NCBI RefSeq assembly: GCF_000315795.1
Contig: NZ_ANHY01000022.1
Span: forward strand, 62,001-126,000
Origin: Caenispirillum salinarum AK4
Lineage (GTDB): Bacteria; Pseudomonadota; Alphaproteobacteria; Rhodospirillales; Rhodospirillaceae
Length of the DNA: 64,000 nucleotides
Direction: 5' to 3'
In this document: in pieces, positions 36,345 to 46,272 of the stretch
Layout: each line of letters opens with the position of its first letter
Position numbering within the stretch: position 1 is the stretch's first letter
Translations under genes and position numbers: made by a program
The notes under the pieces: model-generated
What the model saw: only the letters and a program-made list of their open reading frames with translations
Databases searched by the model: none
What the model was told of the DNA's origin: nothing

Positions 36345-36761
36345 ATGATACGTGCAACAGACATCAGGAAGCGTCTGCCGGCGCTTCGACGGCACGCCTT
36401 TCTGCTCATGGGATCGCGCACGGCGGCGGATGCCGTGCTCGCCATTGCCGTGGCACGGCTGCCGCGGGGGGATGACGGCCGTCCCTGCGCGGCCGACGGC
36501 ACCGAGATTCACCGCGCCGTCCTCGACGCGGCCGCCCGCGTGAACTGCCCGCCCGATACGGGCCTGCCGCCCTTGATGGCGCGGCTACTGGGCATGGACC
36601 TGATGACGCGCGCCGTCATCGTGCTGACGGTGGTGGACCGGCTGCCGCCATCCGAGGTGGCGGCCGTGTGCGGCCTGCCGCCCGAGGGAATGGCCGCCCA
36701 CCTGGCGCGCGGCCGCGAGGCGCTGGAGATGCGCCCGGCGCCGCGGGTGATGAACTTATAG
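36345..36761 (+). CDS. Stand-alone sigma-like (PhyR/ECF-type) protein without receiver domain
   Basis: A 138-residue protein resembling the sigma-like half of PhyR or a minimal ECF sigma factor. The N-terminal helix pair (LPALRRHAFLLMGSRTAADA) corresponds to region 2. The C-terminal part (MTRAVIVLTVVDRLPPSEVA, then VCGLPPEGMAAHLARGREAL) reads as a region 4 helix-turn-helix. No receiver domain is attached, and no anti-sigma gene (nepR) lies nearby. The protein might be an ECF-like factor, a decoy of the general stress response, or a degenerate sigma. It ends 45 bases before a strong bidirectional hairpin. It follows an orphan histidine kinase on the same strand. Confidence 0.6.
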   Translation: MIRATDIRKRLPALRRHAFLLMGSRTAADAVLAIAVARLPRGDDGRPCAADGTEIHRAVLDAAARVNCPPDTGLPPLMARLLGMDLMTRAVIVLTVVDRLPPSEVAAVCGLPPEGMAAHLARGREALEMRPAPRVMNL

Positions 36762-36805
36762 GGTCCGGTGGAGCAACCGAAGCGGACCCGCCCGTGTCAT
36801 CACGA

Positions 36806-36833
36806 AAACGGGGGCCTCCAGGGGCCCCCGTTT
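36806..36833. terminator. Bidirectional hairpin terminator
   Basis: AAACGGGGGCC pairs perfectly with GGCCCCCGTTT over a six-base loop, with A and T tracts at the two ends. It separates the sigma-like gene from the convergent acs gene and should end both transcripts. Confidence 0.8.
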
Positions 36834-36872
36834 CCGTTGCGGTCGCGATCCGACCGGCCGTTACCGGCGCGG

Positions 36873-38813
<1,941 letters not shown>

Positions 38814-39028
38814 TGTGGTCTCCTTGATGATCCGCGCAGGGCCTGCGCACGGCCGCGCGGCCCCTACCTGATGACCGGGCGCATCCCCACCCGGTCGGAT
38901 GGTTTTTTATGTGCAGGAGACCCGGGCCCCGGACGTCGTCTCCCCGCGTCGCGGGCCCTTTGGCTCCCTCCCCCCGCTTCTTCCGAGCGGTTCAATCGCG
39001 CGCATCTTAGGGAAATTCCACCGCCCTG

Positions 39029-39469
39029 TCACGGCTCCAACGCAACAATCTTGCGATCTTTAACCGAAAGTGGAAAGGGTTGTAGGAATCGGCCCTTGCA
39101 CGGTCCTGCGGTGCAGAAACCGTCGTCGAGACGGAACCGGGCGCCGTGGGTGGCGCACTGCAGACCCTGCCCATCCGGGGAGAGAAACCTGTCGGGCCAA
39201 AGGTTCAACGGTATGGAAAGATGGGGGCAGCGGTTCACGTAGGCGCGGACGCTCTGTCCCTGGCGCACGACGACGATGCCGACGCGGACGCCGTCGTCAT
39301 CCAGCACGAATCCCCGCGCGCCGGGGGAAGGAACATCATCGGCCGCGCACAGTTCCCAATATCCTTCGGGATGCTTCGAAAGGGGCGCGGGCTCGTCCGC
39401 CAGGCCGGCAAAGGGACGGTCCGCGCCGCCCCCGGCCCCCGCGCTGTCGTCCCCCGCGCCGTCCGTCAT
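39029..39469 (-). CDS. Rieske [2Fe-2S] domain protein
   Basis: A 146-residue soluble protein with a Rieske domain (about 45-145). The cluster ligands are plain: C-x-H in NRCPHLSIPLN and C-x2-H in QCATHGARF. This pattern is that of small Rieske ferredoxins or of Rieske modules split from oxygenases, not of the cytochrome bc1 subunit, since no membrane anchor is seen. The electron partner is unknown. The ATG at 39469 overlaps the TGA of the preceding EVE gene (ATGA), so it is translationally coupled to it. An extra Gly/Ala-rich N-terminus of about 30 residues is not conserved. Confidence 0.85.
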   Translation of the reverse strand: MTDGAGDDSAGAGGGADRPFAGLADEPAPLSKHPEGYWELCAADDVPSPGARGFVLDDDGVRVGIVVVRQGQSVRAYVNRCPHLSIPLNLWPDRFLSPDGQGLQCATHGARFRLDDGFCTAGPCKGRFLQPFPLSVKDRKIVALEP

Positions 39470-39879
39470 CGCGCCAGCCCGCCCATGTCGCAGATGATGC
39501 GCCACGACTCGGCATCGATGGGCATCACCGACAGGCGCGACTGGCGGATGAGCGGCAGGTCCGACAGCCGCTCGTCGGCCTTGATCTCGGCCAGCGTGAC
39601 GGGGCGCGGCATGGGCTCCACGGCCTTGACGTCCACCATTCCGAAGCGCCCCGAGGGGTCGGTGTGGTCGGGGTAGTATTCCTTCACCACCTCGACGATG
39701 CCGACGATGCGCTTTTCATTGACCGAGTGATAGAAGAAGCAGCGGTCGCCGATCTTCATGGCCTTCATGTTGTTGGAGGCCTGGTAGTTGCGCACGCCGT
39801 CCCAGTGCTCCACGCCCTTCTTCACCTGATCGTCCCAGGACCAGGTGCCGGGTTCGGTCTTGATCAACCAGTAGTTCAT
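39466..39879 (-). CDS. EVE domain protein
   Basis: A 137-residue protein that is a complete EVE domain, related to YTH/PUA-like folds that read modified bases in nucleic acids. Signatures: NYWLIKTEPGTWSWDDQVKK, WDGVRNYQASNNMKAMKIGD, FFYHSVNEKRIVGIVEVVKE and PLIRQSRLSVMPI. The natural ligand in bacteria is not settled. It is preceded by the YciI gene (12-base gap) and overlapped by the Rieske gene, making a three-gene operon. Confidence 0.93.
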   Translation of the reverse strand: MNYWLIKTEPGTWSWDDQVKKGVEHWDGVRNYQASNNMKAMKIGDRCFFYHSVNEKRIVGIVEVVKEYYPDHTDPSGRFGMVDVKAVEPMPRPVTLAEIKADERLSDLPLIRQSRLSVMPIDAESWRIICDMGGLAR

Positions 39880-39891
39880 GCGTCGCCGTCC

Positions 39892-40182
39892 TCAGCCCAC
39901 GGCCTGCGGCAGCAGCCACTTGAAGGGGCGCACGGTCACCGATTCGAACAGGCCGGCCTTGGCGTAGGGGTCCTGCTCCAGCCATGCGCCCAGTTCGGCG
40001 CGGTCGGCGGCTTCCACCACCAGCATGGAGCCGATCATGGTCGCCCCGTCGTCGGACAGCAGCGGGCCGCCCATCTTGAGCTTGTCGCCGGCGGCCTTGG
40101 CGAACTCCAGGTGGGCGGGGCGGTTTTCCTGGCGGATGTGGCCCGAATCGGGCTTGTCGAGGCAGGTGACGGCGAACAGCAC
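39892..40182 (-). CDS. YciI family protein
   Basis: A 96-residue ferredoxin-like-fold protein of the YciI family: LFAVTCLDKPDSGHI at the N-terminus, RPAHLEF with the conserved His, SMLVVEAADRAELGAWLEQD and PYAKAGLFESVTVRPFKW with a DPYAKAGL motif. Family members are small dimeric proteins; one role as a dehydrochlorinase-like enzyme is known in YciI relatives, but most are uncharacterised. GTG at 40182 is chosen because AGGAG lies six bases before it; the ATG at 40188 sits directly against that ribosome-binding site. Confidence 0.85.
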   Translation of the reverse strand: MLFAVTCLDKPDSGHIRQENRPAHLEFAKAAGDKLKMGGPLLSDDGATMIGSMLVVEAADRAELGAWLEQDPYAKAGLFESVTVRPFKWLLPQAVG

Positions 40183-40227
40183 GGACATCTCCTGTGGCTG
40201 ACGGTTTCCAATGGGTTGGAGCCGTAG

Positions 40228-40262
40228 CCTAGAGCAAATCCCGCCGCGACGGAATCCATCCG
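40228..40262. repeat. Fragment of a CTAGAGC-type alphaproteobacterial intergenic element
   Basis: CTAGAGCAAATCC followed by a GACGGAATCCATC segment resembles the ends of short elements that begin CTAGAGC in alphaproteobacterial spacers. No matching right end was found, so it is likely a remnant. It is related in its first seven bases to the element at 30133-30300. Confidence 0.35.
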
Positions 40263-40387
40263 CGCCGCCCGCCGCCGACACCGTTCAGCCGCCGGGGGAC
40301 TCGTCCCGGACGAACAGCGCAAGGACCTCAAGGCCGATGATGACGACGAACGCATCGGCAACGGGCCTTCGACGACAGGGGAGCGGC

Positions 40388-41245
40388 CTATGCCCTCACC
40401 GCCTCGGCCAGCGCGTCCACCGCCGCCGTCACGGCATCCGGCGCCTCCAGCGGCGGGAAATGGCCGATGCCGGGCAGGTCGGTCACCGGCGCACCCGGTC
40501 GCGCCTCCTGCCACGCCGCCCGCAGCGCGCCGGCATCCAGCGGGTCCTCGGCGCCCAGCACCAGATGCAGCGGAACCGCCGCATCCCGCAGCGCCGCCGT
40601 CAGCCGGTCGCGCCGGGCGAGGCGGTCGGCGCGGTAGGTCATGAGGCTCGGCATGATGCGCCGGCCGCCGCCGCGCACGGTCAGGCTCCACAGCGCCTCC
40701 AGGTCGTCGGCCGACAACGGCGCCGCCGGCCCGGCCATGGCGGCGAGGCGCGACTGGAAGGGGCGCTTGACCAGGACCCGTGTGAGCGGCCGGCCGAGGC
40801 GGCCGGTCATCAGGCGCAGCATGAGCGGCGGCCGGTCCGCCCCGGGAACGACACCGCCGTTGAGGAACACCGCGCCGGCCACCCGGCCCCGCGCCAGAAG
40901 CTCCGCCGCCACCGCGTCGCCATGGTCGTGGGCAAGCACCAGGACCTTTCCGCCGCCGGCACCGGCTTCGGCCATCACGGCCTCGCACAGGTCGGCGTAG
41001 GCGTTCAGGTCATAGCGAAAGCCCGGCGGCTTGTCGGAAAAGCCGAAGCCGATCAGGTCCAACGCGACCGGCGAGAACCGCTCCGCCAGCGCCGGCCACA
41101 CGCGATGCCACACCCATCCGCCGCCCGGAACGCCGTGGATCAGCAATAGCGGCGGCCCCGCGCCTTGCGCGCGCCGCAGAAAGATGCGATGGCCGCGCCA
41201 GGGCATCGTCTCGCCGGCGCGGTACCAGGTTTCCAGGCTCGACAT
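40388..41245 (-). CDS. Alpha/beta hydrolase with aspartate nucleophile pattern
   Basis: A 285-residue alpha/beta hydrolase. The oxyanion motif is LLLIHGVPGGGWVWHRVWP, followed by DLIGFGFSDKP. The nucleophile elbow reads VLAHDHGDAVAAE, so the nucleophile should be Asp, as in haloalkane dehalogenases and epoxide hydrolases, rather than Ser. The catalytic His is in GIGHFPPLEAPD. The substrate is unknown. It precedes the YciI-EVE-Rieske genes and follows the M24 gene on the same strand, 18 bases from it. The ATG at 41245 begins the first conserved segment after about 15 residues. Confidence 0.85.
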   Translation of the reverse strand: MSSLETWYRAGETMPWRGHRIFLRRAQGAGPPLLLIHGVPGGGWVWHRVWPALAERFSPVALDLIGFGFSDKPPGFRYDLNAYADLCEAVMAEAGAGGGKVLVLAHDHGDAVAAELLARGRVAGAVFLNGGVVPGADRPPLMLRLMTGRLGRPLTRVLVKRPFQSRLAAMAGPAAPLSADDLEALWSLTVRGGGRRIMPSLMTYRADRLARRDRLTAALRDAAVPLHLVLGAEDPLDAGALRAAWQEARPGAPVTDLPGIGHFPPLEAPDAVTAAVDALAEAVRA

Positions 41246-41263
41246 GGGCGGGCCTCCGCCGTG

Positions 41264-42415
41264 TCAGCGCACCACCAGCTCCATCCCCCGGTCACTCAGC
41301 AGCTTATTCCCGTCCTCGGTGACGACCACGGTCGCACCGGGGCACATGGCGGTGCCGGTGTCGCTGTCCATCAGGATCATGTGCAGGAAGAACACCATCC
41401 CCGGCGCCATCTCCACCGGGTTTCCCGTGTAGAACATCGGCCAGTCCATCCAGTTCGGCGCATAGGTGGTGCCGAGCGAGTAGCCGGTGGCGTTCATGCG
41501 GTGGTCGCGCATCCCACCCGCGTCGCACACCCGCGCGTAGGCGTCGAACACCTCTCCCATGGGGCGGCCGGGGCGGCAGGCGTCGCGGCAGGCCTGGAAG
41601 GCATCCACCGCCACCTTGTGCATTTCCACATGGCGGCTGGTAGCGCGCCCCACGGGGATCGTGCGCATGAGGGCGGCATGGTAGTGGCGGTAGACGCCGG
41701 CGAACTCCAGCGTGATCTGGTCCTCGGCCCCCAGGTGCTTGCGGCCCGAGAAATAGCGGCAGAGCAGCGCATCCTGGCCCGAGCCGATGATGAATTCGTT
41801 GGCCGGATCGTCGCCGCCGCCGCGATAGACCGCCCCATGCATGGCGGCCAGGATGTCGCCCTCGAAGGCGCCGGGGCGCACCTCGTCGGTGCCCGCGTCC
41901 AGGGCGGCGTCGGCCAGCTCCGCGGCGCGGCGGACGTATTCCATTTCCTCCGCCGACTTCACCAGGCGCAGGCGGCTGATGAGGTCGCTGGCATCCTCGG
42001 TTTCGCAGAACCCGTCCAGTGCGGCGTCCAGCCTCTTGCCCAGCGCGTGGGTCATGCCATAGGCGTTCCACTCCGCCCCCAACCGCTTTCCCGCGCAGCC
42101 GAAGCCGCGCAGGACCTCGCGCAGCTCGTGGGTGGGGTCGTGGCCCTCCTGGTCCACCCAGACGCGGATGTCGTCGACCAGCGAGGTGTGCCGCGCCTGG
42201 CGCAGGTCGGGCGCGCGGGTCAGCAGCATCAGGCGGCCGTCAGCGCCGAGATAGAGGCACTGGAAATAGACGTAGCCGAAGGTGTCGTAGCCCGTCAGCC
42301 AGTACATGCTCTCCTGCTTGAACAGCAGCAGGCCGTCCAGTCCGCGGGCCTGCATGGCCTCCACCGCCCGGCGGCGGCGGGTCTCGAACTCATCCTGGGT
42401 AAAATGCAATGCCAC
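41264..42415 (-). CDS. M24-fold (creatinase/ectoine-hydrolase-like) protein
   Basis: A 383-residue protein with the creatinase N-terminal domain (about 1-140, FETRRRRAVEAMQARGLDG) and a pita-bread C-terminal domain (about 150-383). The five metal ligands of M24 peptidases are mostly missing: the first two Asp sites read as Glu in TLEFAGVY and Ala in HYHAALMRT, and the Glu of the usual xEPG motif is His in MVFFLHM. This suits a creatinase- or DoeA-like hydrolase rather than an aminopeptidase. The start is GTG at 42415 with GGGAGG upstream; the frame extends further only by overlapping gpsA. Confidence 0.82.
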   Translation of the reverse strand: MALHFTQDEFETRRRRAVEAMQARGLDGLLLFKQESMYWLTGYDTFGYVYFQCLYLGADGRLMLLTRAPDLRQARHTSLVDDIRVWVDQEGHDPTHELREVLRGFGCAGKRLGAEWNAYGMTHALGKRLDAALDGFCETEDASDLISRLRLVKSAEEMEYVRRAAELADAALDAGTDEVRPGAFEGDILAAMHGAVYRGGGDDPANEFIIGSGQDALLCRYFSGRKHLGAEDQITLEFAGVYRHYHAALMRTIPVGRATSRHVEMHKVAVDAFQACRDACRPGRPMGEVFDAYARVCDAGGMRDHRMNATGYSLGTTYAPNWMDWPMFYTGNPVEMAPGMVFFLHMILMDSDTGTAMCPGATVVVTEDGNKLLSDRGMELVVR

Positions 42416-42431
42416 GGGTGCCGGACCTCCC

Positions 42432-43430
42432 CTAAATCGAGTGCTCGGCCTTGAACGGACGGTTGAGCAGGCCCCGGATGGTTTCGTCAAGGTCCGCTTG
42501 ATGGTTGAGCACCCCGTCCACGGCCGCGCAGATGGGCATGTCCACCGACAGGTCCTTGGCCAGCGCCACGACGGCAGAGGCGGTGTAGACGCCTTCCGTC
42601 ACCGCCTTGCGGCCGCCCATGACCGCCTCCAGCGTCTTCCCCTCGCCCAGCGCATGGCCCAGCGAGTAGTTACGGCTCTGCAACGACGACGCCGTCAGCA
42701 CCAGGTCTCCCAGGCCCGACAGGCCCATGAGCGTCTCCGCCCGGCCGCCCTTGGCGACGGCGAGCCGCGTGATCTCGGCCAGGCCGCGGGTCAGCAGGGC
42801 GGCACGGGCGTTGTCGCCGAGCTTGCGGCCGTCGACGATGCCCGCGGCGATCGCCATGACGTTCTTCACCGCGCCGCCGATCTCCGCCCCGATGCGGTCC
42901 GGCGCGTAATAGGGGCGGAAGGTCGGCGTGCCGATGGCATCGACCAGGGCGCGGCCGACGTGGGCGTCGTCCATGGCCAGCGTCACCGCCGTCGGCAGGC
43001 CGCGCACCACTTCTGCCGCGAAGGTGGGGCCAGACAGGACCGCCACCGGAACATCCGCCGGCAGCACGTCCTCCACCGTCTCGTGCATGAGGCTGGCGCT
43101 GGTCTGCTCGATGCCCTTGGCGCAGACCACCGCCGGCACGCCCGTCGGCCAGCGCGGCGCCAGCGCGGCGCAGACGCTGCGCATGTGCTGGGCCGGCACC
43201 ACCAGCAGCACGGCATCGGCGGCCAGGGCGTCGGTTATTTCCTCCGTGGCGTGGATGGCGGAGTCGAGCGCGACGCCGGGCAGGAAATCGGTGTTCTCGT
43301 TGCGGTGGTTGATGGCGTCGACCACCTCGGGCTCGCGCGCCCAAAGGATCACGTCGCGCCCGGCCCGGCGCAGCGTCTGCGCCAGTGCCGTGCCCCAGGC
43401 GCCGGCCCCGATCACCCCGATTCGCTGCAT
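42432..43430 (-). CDS. gpsA: Glycerol-3-phosphate dehydrogenase [NAD(P)+]
   Basis: GpsA reduces dihydroxyacetone phosphate to sn-glycerol-3-phosphate for phospholipid synthesis. The 332-residue length is normal. The dinucleotide-binding motif is IGVIGAGAWGTALAQTLRRAG. The substrate-binding region has GPTFAAEV, GGAVKNVMAIAAGIVDG with the conserved Lys, and GLSGLGDLVLTASS. The ATG at 43430 is chosen from three nearby ATGs because AAAGGA is well spaced and the fold starts immediately. M24, hydrolase and YciI genes follow on the same strand, consistent with a long operon. Confidence 0.96.
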   Translation of the reverse strand: MQRIGVIGAGAWGTALAQTLRRAGRDVILWAREPEVVDAINHRNENTDFLPGVALDSAIHATEEITDALAADAVLLVVPAQHMRSVCAALAPRWPTGVPAVVCAKGIEQTSASLMHETVEDVLPADVPVAVLSGPTFAAEVVRGLPTAVTLAMDDAHVGRALVDAIGTPTFRPYYAPDRIGAEIGGAVKNVMAIAAGIVDGRKLGDNARAALLTRGLAEITRLAVAKGGRAETLMGLSGLGDLVLTASSLQSRNYSLGHALGEGKTLEAVMGGRKAVTEGVYTASAVVALAKDLSVDMPICAAVDGVLNHQADLDETIRGLLNRPFKAEHSI

Positions 43431-43573
43431 GGCTTCCATCATCCTTTCCGTGAACGCGTGGCTTTCATTGGGTTTACGGCCTGGACGCAGAGGCCGCAAG
43501 GCCCGGCTTGGGACTTGTATTCGCGCCGGTCGTGGGGCAGAAACGGGGCACGGTTAAAGACGAGGACCCGTTC

Positions 43574-44584
43574 ATGCCCATTCTGGTCACCGGCACCGCC
43601 GGCTTCATCGGCTTTCATGTGGCGCGACGCCTTCTCGCCAGGGGCGAGACCGTTCTGGGCCTGGACGTGGTGAACGACTACTACGACACCCGTCTGAAGG
43701 AAGCCCGCCTCGACATCCTGAGGCAGGAGGCCGGCTTCACCGAGGTGCGCATGGACCTGGCCGACCGGGACGGGCTCATGAACCTCCTGCAGACGCACAA
43801 ACCCGACCGGGTGATCAACCTGGCCGCCCAGGCCGGCGTGCGCTACAGCGTGGAGAACCCCTTCGCCTACGTCGATTCGAACCTGGTGGGCTTCGTCAAC
43901 CTGCTGGAAGGCTGCAAGCGGCACGGCGTGGGGCATCTGGTCTATGCCTCCACCAGTTCGGTCTACGGCGCCAACGCGGCCATGCCCTTCCACGAGGGCC
44001 AGGTGACCGCCCACCAGATGAGCCTCTACGCCGCCACCAAGAAGGCCAACGAGGTGATGGCGCACTCCTACGCCCACCTGCATGGCCTGCCGTGCACGGG
44101 CTTGCGCTTCTTCACCGTCTACGGCCCCTGGGGCCGGCCGGACATGGCGTTGTTCAAGTGGACCAAGGCGATCCTGGAGGGGCGGTCCATCGACGTCTAC
44201 AACAACGGCGACATGAGCCGCGACTTCACCTACATCGACGACATCGTCGAGAGCATCGTGCGCATCGTCGACATTCCCGCCACGCCCGACCCGTCATGGC
44301 GCGCCGATGACCCGGCGACCGGCACCAGCGGCATCGCCCCCTACCGCATCTACAACATCGGCCGCGGCGAACCGCAGGCGCTGATGGAATACCTGCGCAT
44401 CATCGAGGACACGCTCGGCCGCAAGGCGGAAATCAACTTCCTGCCCATGCAGATGGGCGACGTGGCGGCCACCTGGGCCGATACCTCGGCGCTGGAGAAG
44501 GCCACCGGCTACAAGCCCAGCGTCGGCATCGACGTGGGCGTGCGCCGGTTCGTGGAGTGGTACCGGGCGTATTACGGGGTGTGA
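43574..44584 (+). CDS. NAD-dependent epimerase, UDP-glucuronate 4-epimerase type
   Basis: A 336-residue extended short-chain dehydrogenase. The Rossmann motif is LVTGTAGFIGFHVARRLL. The sequence LDVVNDYYDTRLKEARLDIL and VRYSVENPFAYVDSNLVGFV are typical of UDP-glucuronate 4-epimerases (CapI/LpsL type), which make UDP-galacturonate for surface polysaccharides. The catalytic Tyr and Lys lie in SLYAATKKANE. The ATG at 43574 has GAGGA upstream. It is divergent from gpsA and followed by the ComM-type gene after 81 bases. Confidence 0.88.
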   Translation: MPILVTGTAGFIGFHVARRLLARGETVLGLDVVNDYYDTRLKEARLDILRQEAGFTEVRMDLADRDGLMNLLQTHKPDRVINLAAQAGVRYSVENPFAYVDSNLVGFVNLLEGCKRHGVGHLVYASTSSVYGANAAMPFHEGQVTAHQMSLYAATKKANEVMAHSYAHLHGLPCTGLRFFTVYGPWGRPDMALFKWTKAILEGRSIDVYNNGDMSRDFTYIDDIVESIVRIVDIPATPDPSWRADDPATGTSGIAPYRIYNIGRGEPQALMEYLRIIEDTLGRKAEINFLPMQMGDVAATWADTSALEKATGYKPSVGIDVGVRRFVEWYRAYYGV

Positions 44585-44665
44585 GCGGCTCTGGCCGCAC
44601 CCCATTTCCCTTCCCCCCTCGCCTCTAGCGTGTAAACTGCGCACGCCAAGGGATCGAGGGGGAGC

Positions 44666-46201
44666 ATGGTCGCGCGCATCAATACGGTCGCCTTTCGCGG
44701 CATCGAGACGCTGGACATCGACGTTCAGGTGTCCATTTCCGGCGGCCTGCCCTCGTTTGCGCTGGTCGGCCTGCCCGACAAGGCCGTCGCCGAATCGAAG
44801 GAGCGCGTGCGCGCCGCGCTGACCGCCGTCGGCCTCGCCCTGCCGCCCAAGCGCATCACGGTCAACCTCGCCCCCGCCGATCTGCAGAAGGAAGGCAGCC
44901 ACTTCGACCTGCCCATCGCCTGCGCCCTTCTGGTGGGCATGGGCGTGCTGCCGGCCGAGGAGATGGCCAACTACACGGTCCTGGGCGAACTGGGCCTGGA
45001 CGCGAGCCTGGCACCCGTCGCCGGCGTGCTGCCCGCCGCCATCGCCGCCAACGCCGCCGACCGGGGGCTGGTCTGCCCGGCGCCCCAGGGCGGGGAAGCC
45101 GCCTGGGCCGGCGACAACGAGGTGCTGGCCCCGCGCGGGCTGCTCGACCTGATCAACCATTTCAAGGGCTCGCAGCTTCTGCCGCGGCCCGAGGCCCGGC
45201 GGGCCGACGACGGGCCGGCGCCCGCCGACCTGGCCGACATCAAGGGCCAGGAAAGCGCGCGCCGCGCCCTGGAGGTGGCCGCCGCCGGCGGTCACAACAT
45301 GCTGATGATCGGCCCGCCCGGATCGGGCAAGTCCATGCTGGCGAGCCGCCTGCCCGGCCTGCTGCCGCCCCTGACGGCGGCGGAAGCGCTGGAGGTCTCC
45401 ATGATCCACTCGGTCGCCGGCATGCTGGAGGGCGGCCGCCTGCTGCACCGCCGCCCCTACCGCGACCCGCATCATTCCGCCTCCGTTCCGGCGCTGGTGG
45501 GCGGCGGGCACCGGGCCAAGCCGGGGGAGATCAGCCTGGCCCACAACGGCGTGCTGTTCCTGGACGAGTTGCCGGAGTTCTCGCGCGGCGCCCTGGAGGC
45601 CCTGCGCCAGCCGCTGGAACTGGGCCGCGCCGTCATCGCGCGCGCCAACGAGCATGTAGCCTATCCCGCCCGCTTCCAGCTCATCGCCGCCATGAACCCC
45701 TGCCGCTGCGGCTACCTGGACGATCCGGCGCTGGCCTGCGCCAAGGCCCCGCGCTGCGCCGGCGACTACCAGAACCGTCTGTCGGGACCGTTGCTGGACC
45801 GCATCGACATCCATGTGGAGGTGCCGTCGGTCAGCCCGCTGGACCTGGCCGGAGCGCCCGCCGGAGAGGCTTCGGCCGTCGTCGCCGCACGGGTGCGCGA
45901 CGCGCGGGAGGAACAGGCGCGGCGCTACGCCCGGCTCGACCCGGGCGGAAACACGCGCACCAACGCCCGCGCCGACGGCCGCGTGCTGGAAGCCGTCGCC
46001 ACCCCCGACGCCGCCGGCAACAAGCTGCTGGCCGAAGCGGCGGCGCGCATCCACCTGTCGGCGCGCGGTTATCACCGGGTGCTGCGGGTGGCGCGCACGC
46101 TGGCCGACCTGGCGGGCTCGGACGCCGTCACCCGGCTGCACGTCGCCGAGGCCCTGTCCTACCGCCGCGCCCTGCCGGGCCGCGTTCCGGTGGCGCCGTA
46201 G
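44666..46201 (+). CDS. YifB/ComM family Mg-chelatase-like AAA ATPase
   Basis: A 511-residue protein. The N-terminal Lon-like domain (about 1-165) is followed by an Mg-chelatase-type AAA module (about 195-400) with Walker A IGPPGSGKSMLASRLPGL and Walker B NGVLFLDELPEFSRGALEAL. A C-terminal Mg-chelatase subunit domain follows, with a Cys-rich segment (MNPCRCGYLDDPALACAKAP). ComM-type proteins in naturally competent bacteria act as helicases for branch migration during transformation; the role in alphaproteobacteria is inferred. The ATG at 44666 has GGGGGAG upstream. Confidence 0.92.
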   Translation: MVARINTVAFRGIETLDIDVQVSISGGLPSFALVGLPDKAVAESKERVRAALTAVGLALPPKRITVNLAPADLQKEGSHFDLPIACALLVGMGVLPAEEMANYTVLGELGLDASLAPVAGVLPAAIAANAADRGLVCPAPQGGEAAWAGDNEVLAPRGLLDLINHFKGSQLLPRPEARRADDGPAPADLADIKGQESARRALEVAAAGGHNMLMIGPPGSGKSMLASRLPGLLPPLTAAEALEVSMIHSVAGMLEGGRLLHRRPYRDPHHSASVPALVGGGHRAKPGEISLAHNGVLFLDELPEFSRGALEALRQPLELGRAVIARANEHVAYPARFQLIAAMNPCRCGYLDDPALACAKAPRCAGDYQNRLSGPLLDRIDIHVEVPSVSPLDLAGAPAGEASAVVAARVRDAREEQARRYARLDPGGNTRTNARADGRVLEAVATPDAAGNKLLAEAAARIHLSARGYHRVLRVARTLADLAGSDAVTRLHVAEALSYRRALPGRVPVAP

Positions 46202-46272
46202 CACGCGGTCCGCCGACACGGCTTTGTTTCAGCGCCACACCGTTGCCGCAACGGCCGGATACACCCATCTTC

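Noticed and set aside
41264-42415. Xaa-Pro aminopeptidase assignment
   Set aside because: Most of the required metal ligands are replaced, so a peptidase function is not supported by the sequence.
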